Shown piece after piece: positions 4,433 through 6,785 of a DNA stretch of 6,785 nt. The translations under genes were made by a program, and so were the position numbers. Where the stretch lies: contig CAMOQI010000050.1 in the NCBI GenBank assembly GCA_946622835.1, forward strand, positions 1 to 6,785, given 5' to 3'. Source of the DNA: an uncultured Candidatus Melainabacteria bacterium. GTDB lineage: Bacteria; Cyanobacteriota; Vampirovibrionia; Gastranaerophilales; Gastranaerophilaceae. Position 1 is the first letter of the stretch, and each line of letters starts with the position of its first letter. Below the pieces are notes generated by a model, which saw only the letters and a list, made by a program, of their open reading frames with translations, had not been told where the DNA came from and made no database searches.

Positions 4433-6619
4433 ATGGGATTGGCAGCTTCACAAGCAAGATTTTTATGTCTGACAGCCAGAAAGGCTCATTGTGAATACAA
4501 GTCAACTGCGTTAGCTCAGGAGAAACTGAACATCACTAACCAGATGTCTTTGGTTGCGAATGACTATGCGCAAGCTCTTAATGCCACCAAATTAGTATGG
4601 CAACCGGACGGAATGGACGGTTCCTACGGATTGACATATGGTTTATTGATGATGCCGTCTGCAGCGAATGACTACGACCCTTATATGGTCACAACGCCGT
4701 CAGGCGCTATTGTGTTGAATACGGCATTTATGGAAGCCGCTAAAGCAGCAGGAATAGATAAAACAGGAAACCCTGCCGCATTAAGAAAAACAGATGCAAA
4801 TACACGAGAATCATTACAAGACCAACGTGACAAATTCATCTCTGCGTTGATTGCTCAAGGACTTATCACAGATCCGACAGCAAAAGCTATTACTAAAAAC
4901 GATTATGATGCAGCACTTGACGATAATAATTCCGTAACTTTAACTAAAGTAAAAGACGATGATGTATCTCAAGGATATAATACAAACAGAGGTATCGGCG
5001 CTGAACCGCAAATCAAAGGCGGTGCCGATGTTATGACCTTGTCTGATATAATTTTGAGTGATAAAATCGGTAAATTAGTTATCGACTGGTCTCAATTGGC
5101 TTATAAAGAAAATAAGAATGCCGAGGGAACCGTATTACCTACATTAGTTCAGTACCAAACCGAAGTAAACAGATTAAAATCATTACAAAAAGCCGCAACT
5201 CAAGGTGACACGGCAACTATTGAAAAAGATATTGCTCGTCAATTAGAAGCGGATAAAGCCGCATATGTGCAAGCGCAAAAAGAAAAATCTCCAGATCCTG
5301 AAAAGTTTGAAGAAGAAAGTTTAAAAGAAGATGAAACATATATTGCTTTAACAAACGCTATTGAGGCTGCTAAAGGATATAGCCAACTCAACAGCGTTCA
5401 AGAAAGAGCAGATGCAAGAAGTAAAATACTTGCGCATATCAATAAAGATTTATACGATTATCAAACTAAATTTGGCAAATATGTAAATGGAGTTATAGAA
5501 AAGATAAGCGAAAAAGACGAAACAATAAAACTCCAAGGGGCAGGTGATGTTCTTAATACCACTGTCAATGATCTTGATTGGGACGAAATTAGAGATAGTA
5601 ATAATAACAAAGGTCGCAATTTCACAATCGTTGTAAATGGTGTAATTAATCACTATGAACAAGAACTTCAACGCATGACATTAGGAGATATTTTATCTCA
5701 AAATGTTGTATTAATGTCAAATAGCAAAACCCCCAACGGAGACAACGGCTCATTTGGAACTGAAAATTTTATAGAAGCCGCAACACGTATGTTAGACACT
5801 TTCTCAGGTATTTTAGGATATGACCCGACCGGTACTGTTAACAACAAAGGTCTGAACGTTGATGATGCATCTTCAAGAGCGTTAAAATTTGCCTATGCTA
5901 TGACATTAAAAACATTCTTAAACAAAAATGATATTGAAGATATTGGCTCAAGACCCAGCGATTCTTCAATGACAGAAAACTCCGCATACTTAAATGCCGT
6001 TGAAAACAACCGTATTGGCGAACTCAAAAAAGACAATACAGACATTTATTATGCATTGAGCCTATCCAATATGATGAACGCATTTTTGACATATTATGTC
6101 AACGGTTTAGAAGGTGCAGGCAGCCAATATGTTGTCGGAAAAAGCCTTGAAACCTCTACTCTTGTAACGGATAATGCAGGATACAAATATATTGCAAACG
6201 AAAACACCGAACCAATGGACATGGAAGAAAAAGTTGCATCCTTCTACGATGAGTTGTTTAACAATATATTAGAACACGGCTGGAGATACGATAGCTCAAT
6301 TGACGATAACGAATACTTAGAAACCGTACTCAAAAACGGCAGATACTCTATGTGCTCACTAAATCAAGACGGATACTATTATCAAACCAGATACAATGAA
6401 ACAGGATATATGGTTGAGGTTGCGGATTCTGATGCGATTGCAAGAGCAGAAGCTGAATTTGCCGCTAAAAAAGCCGAGCTTAACTACAAAGAAGACACTA
6501 TCGATATGAAAACCAAAAAACTTGACGCTGAAATTGCATCAATCGCAGCAGAAGTTGATTCGGTTAAAAATATTATTTCAAAAGCGATAGAAAAAACTTT
6601 CACAATGTTCTCCAACTAG
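4433..6619 (+). CDS. Large protein with conserved helical ends (MGLAASQARFL...IEKTFTMF), function unknown
   Basis: From ATG 4433 the protein has 728 residues; an upstream in-frame ATG at 4388 would add 15. Residues 1-55 are a continuous amphipathic helix starting MGLAASQARFLCLTARK, with no signal peptide. The middle (about 60-600) is mixed and rich in Asn, Asp, Ala and Lys, with a highly charged helical stretch at 240-320. Residues 600-663 hold an aromatic block (FYDELF, GWRYD, NGRYSM, DGYYYQTRY). The last 64 residues (665-728) are an Ala/Glu/Lys coiled coil ending IEKTFTMFSN. I recall proteins with these same ends, often in several paralogues, from gut Gastranaerophilales-type genomes, with no assigned role. 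Helical ends around a variable centre resemble the plan of flagellar axial proteins and other self-assembling or type III-exported proteins, but I see no flagellin motif, so this is only analogy. It lies convergent to rpsI, outside the phage operon, so it is probably a host gene. Cysteines are at 12, 20 and 641. Confidence 0.85.
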   Translation: MGLAASQARFLCLTARKAHCEYKSTALAQEKLNITNQMSLVANDYAQALNATKLVWQPDGMDGSYGLTYGLLMMPSAANDYDPYMVTTPSGAIVLNTAFMEAAKAAGIDKTGNPAALRKTDANTRESLQDQRDKFISALIAQGLITDPTAKAITKNDYDAALDDNNSVTLTKVKDDDVSQGYNTNRGIGAEPQIKGGADVMTLSDIILSDKIGKLVIDWSQLAYKENKNAEGTVLPTLVQYQTEVNRLKSLQKAATQGDTATIEKDIARQLEADKAAYVQAQKEKSPDPEKFEEESLKEDETYIALTNAIEAAKGYSQLNSVQERADARSKILAHINKDLYDYQTKFGKYVNGVIEKISEKDETIKLQGAGDVLNTTVNDLDWDEIRDSNNNKGRNFTIVVNGVINHYEQELQRMTLGDILSQNVVLMSNSKTPNGDNGSFGTENFIEAATRMLDTFSGILGYDPTGTVNNKGLNVDDASSRALKFAYAMTLKTFLNKNDIEDIGSRPSDSSMTENSAYLNAVENNRIGELKKDNTDIYYALSLSNMMNAFLTYYVNGLEGAGSQYVVGKSLETSTLVTDNAGYKYIANENTEPMDMEEKVASFYDELFNNILEHGWRYDSSIDDNEYLETVLKNGRYSMCSLNQDGYYYQTRYNETGYMVEVADSDAIARAEAEFAAKKAELNYKEDTIDMKTKKLDAEIASIAAEVDSVKNIISKAIEKTFTMFSN

Positions 6620-6670
6620 GTGGGGTAAATAATTCCGTAACTGACTTATCCAATATTAATTTATCCTATA

Positions 6671-6696
6671 AAAAAGACTCCTTACGGAGTCTTTTT
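6671..6696. terminator. Strong bidirectional intrinsic terminator between convergent genes
   Basis: A perfect 11-base inverted repeat, AAAAAGACTCC (6671-6681) and GGAGTCTTTTT (6686-6696), encloses the loop TTAC. The inner six pairs include four G-C pairs and the outer five are A-T, so each strand reads a stem followed by five T residues. It lies 51 bases past the stop of the large protein and 17 bases past the end of rpsI on the other strand, so it can end both transcripts. Confidence 0.9.
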
Positions 6697-6713
6697 CGTA
6701 TAGATTTTGTATA

Positions 6714-6785
6714 TTAACGTTTACTAAATTGAAATCTCTTACGAGCTCTTTTTCTACCGTATTTTTTACGTTCTTTAACACGTGG
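6714..6785 (-). CDS. rpsI: 30S ribosomal protein S9, C-terminal fragment (5' part outside window)
   Basis: The minus strand reads through the right edge and stops at TAA (complement of 6714-6716). The 23 visible residues are PRVKERKKYGRKRARKRF followed by QFSKR. This is the C-terminal tail of S9: the pattern RxxERKKYGxxxARxxxQFSKR with the invariant final SKR, the basic extension that reaches the P-site tRNA in the small ribosomal subunit. Only this protein ends so. The gene is convergent with the large protein and shares its terminator. In most bacteria rplM (L13) lies just upstream of rpsI, so it is expected beyond the right edge. This gene anchors the window in a bacterial chromosome. Confidence 0.93.
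   Translation of the reverse strand, partial: PRVKERKKYGRKRARKRFQFSKR

Noticed and set aside
5450..5671. 73-codon minus-strand frame inside the large protein gene, rich in Ile, Phe and Tyr
   Set aside because: The hydrophobic look comes from the complement of Asn/Lys/Asp codons on the real coding strand; it has no plausible start context and sits inside a strong gene.
4433..6619. Phage tail fibre or tape-measure identity for the large protein
   Set aside because: It is separated from the phage operon by a terminator-like gap, has no tape-measure membrane segments or fibre repeats, and its ends match what I recall of host proteins; not excluded but less likely.

Overview
The window looks like AT-rich bacterial chromosome in which a short, tightly packed block of tailed-phage head genes lies between genes that look bacterial. 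The minus strand at the right edge encodes the last 23 residues of ribosomal protein S9 (rpsI), ending FQFSKR, so the DNA is a cell chromosome and not a free phage genome. The low G+C, the standard genetic code and the large protein at 4433-6619 fit a gut Gastranaerophilales-type lineage (Vampirovibrionia/Melainabacteria, non-photosynthetic relatives of Cyanobacteria). Its ends, MGLAASQARFL...LTARK and IEKTFTMF, are patterns I recall from that group. This placement is inference from memory and was not checked by a search.

Layout, left to right. (1) 1-180: the C-terminal 59 residues of an unrecognised protein. (2) 312-980: a membrane-anchored or exported protein with one DxNxDGxxE calcium-loop-like motif. 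Its 5' end is odd: an excellent ribosome binding site and ATG at 228-243 open onto a stop after four codons, while the main frame runs open past that point. (3) 981-1073: an AT-rich leader with several short inverted repeats ending at a good ribosome binding site. (4) 1074-4267: three co-directional genes, namely a phage portal protein, a terminase large subunit with ATPase and nuclease residues all visible, and a 75-residue protein with one membrane segment followed by a coiled coil. Gaps are 5 and 21 bases, so this is one operon. (5) 4268-4432: a gene-free stretch with a weak terminator-like hairpin and a possible promoter. (6) 4433-6619: a 728-residue cytosolic or secreted-looking protein with helical ends. 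(7) 6620-6713: a strong hairpin that probably terminates transcription from both sides. (8) 6714-6785: the rpsI 3' end, on the opposite strand.

The portal and the terminase large subunit are the two parts of a DNA-packaging motor: the terminase pumps DNA through the portal ring into a procapsid. Neither gene looks broken. No capsid, protease, small terminase, tail, integrase or repressor gene is visible, and the order portal then terminase is the reverse of the usual one. The block could be one edge of a prophage that continues to the left, a reduced remnant, or a retained packaging cassette; the window alone cannot separate these. I found no RNA genes, CRISPR array, insertion sequence or convincing attachment-site repeat.
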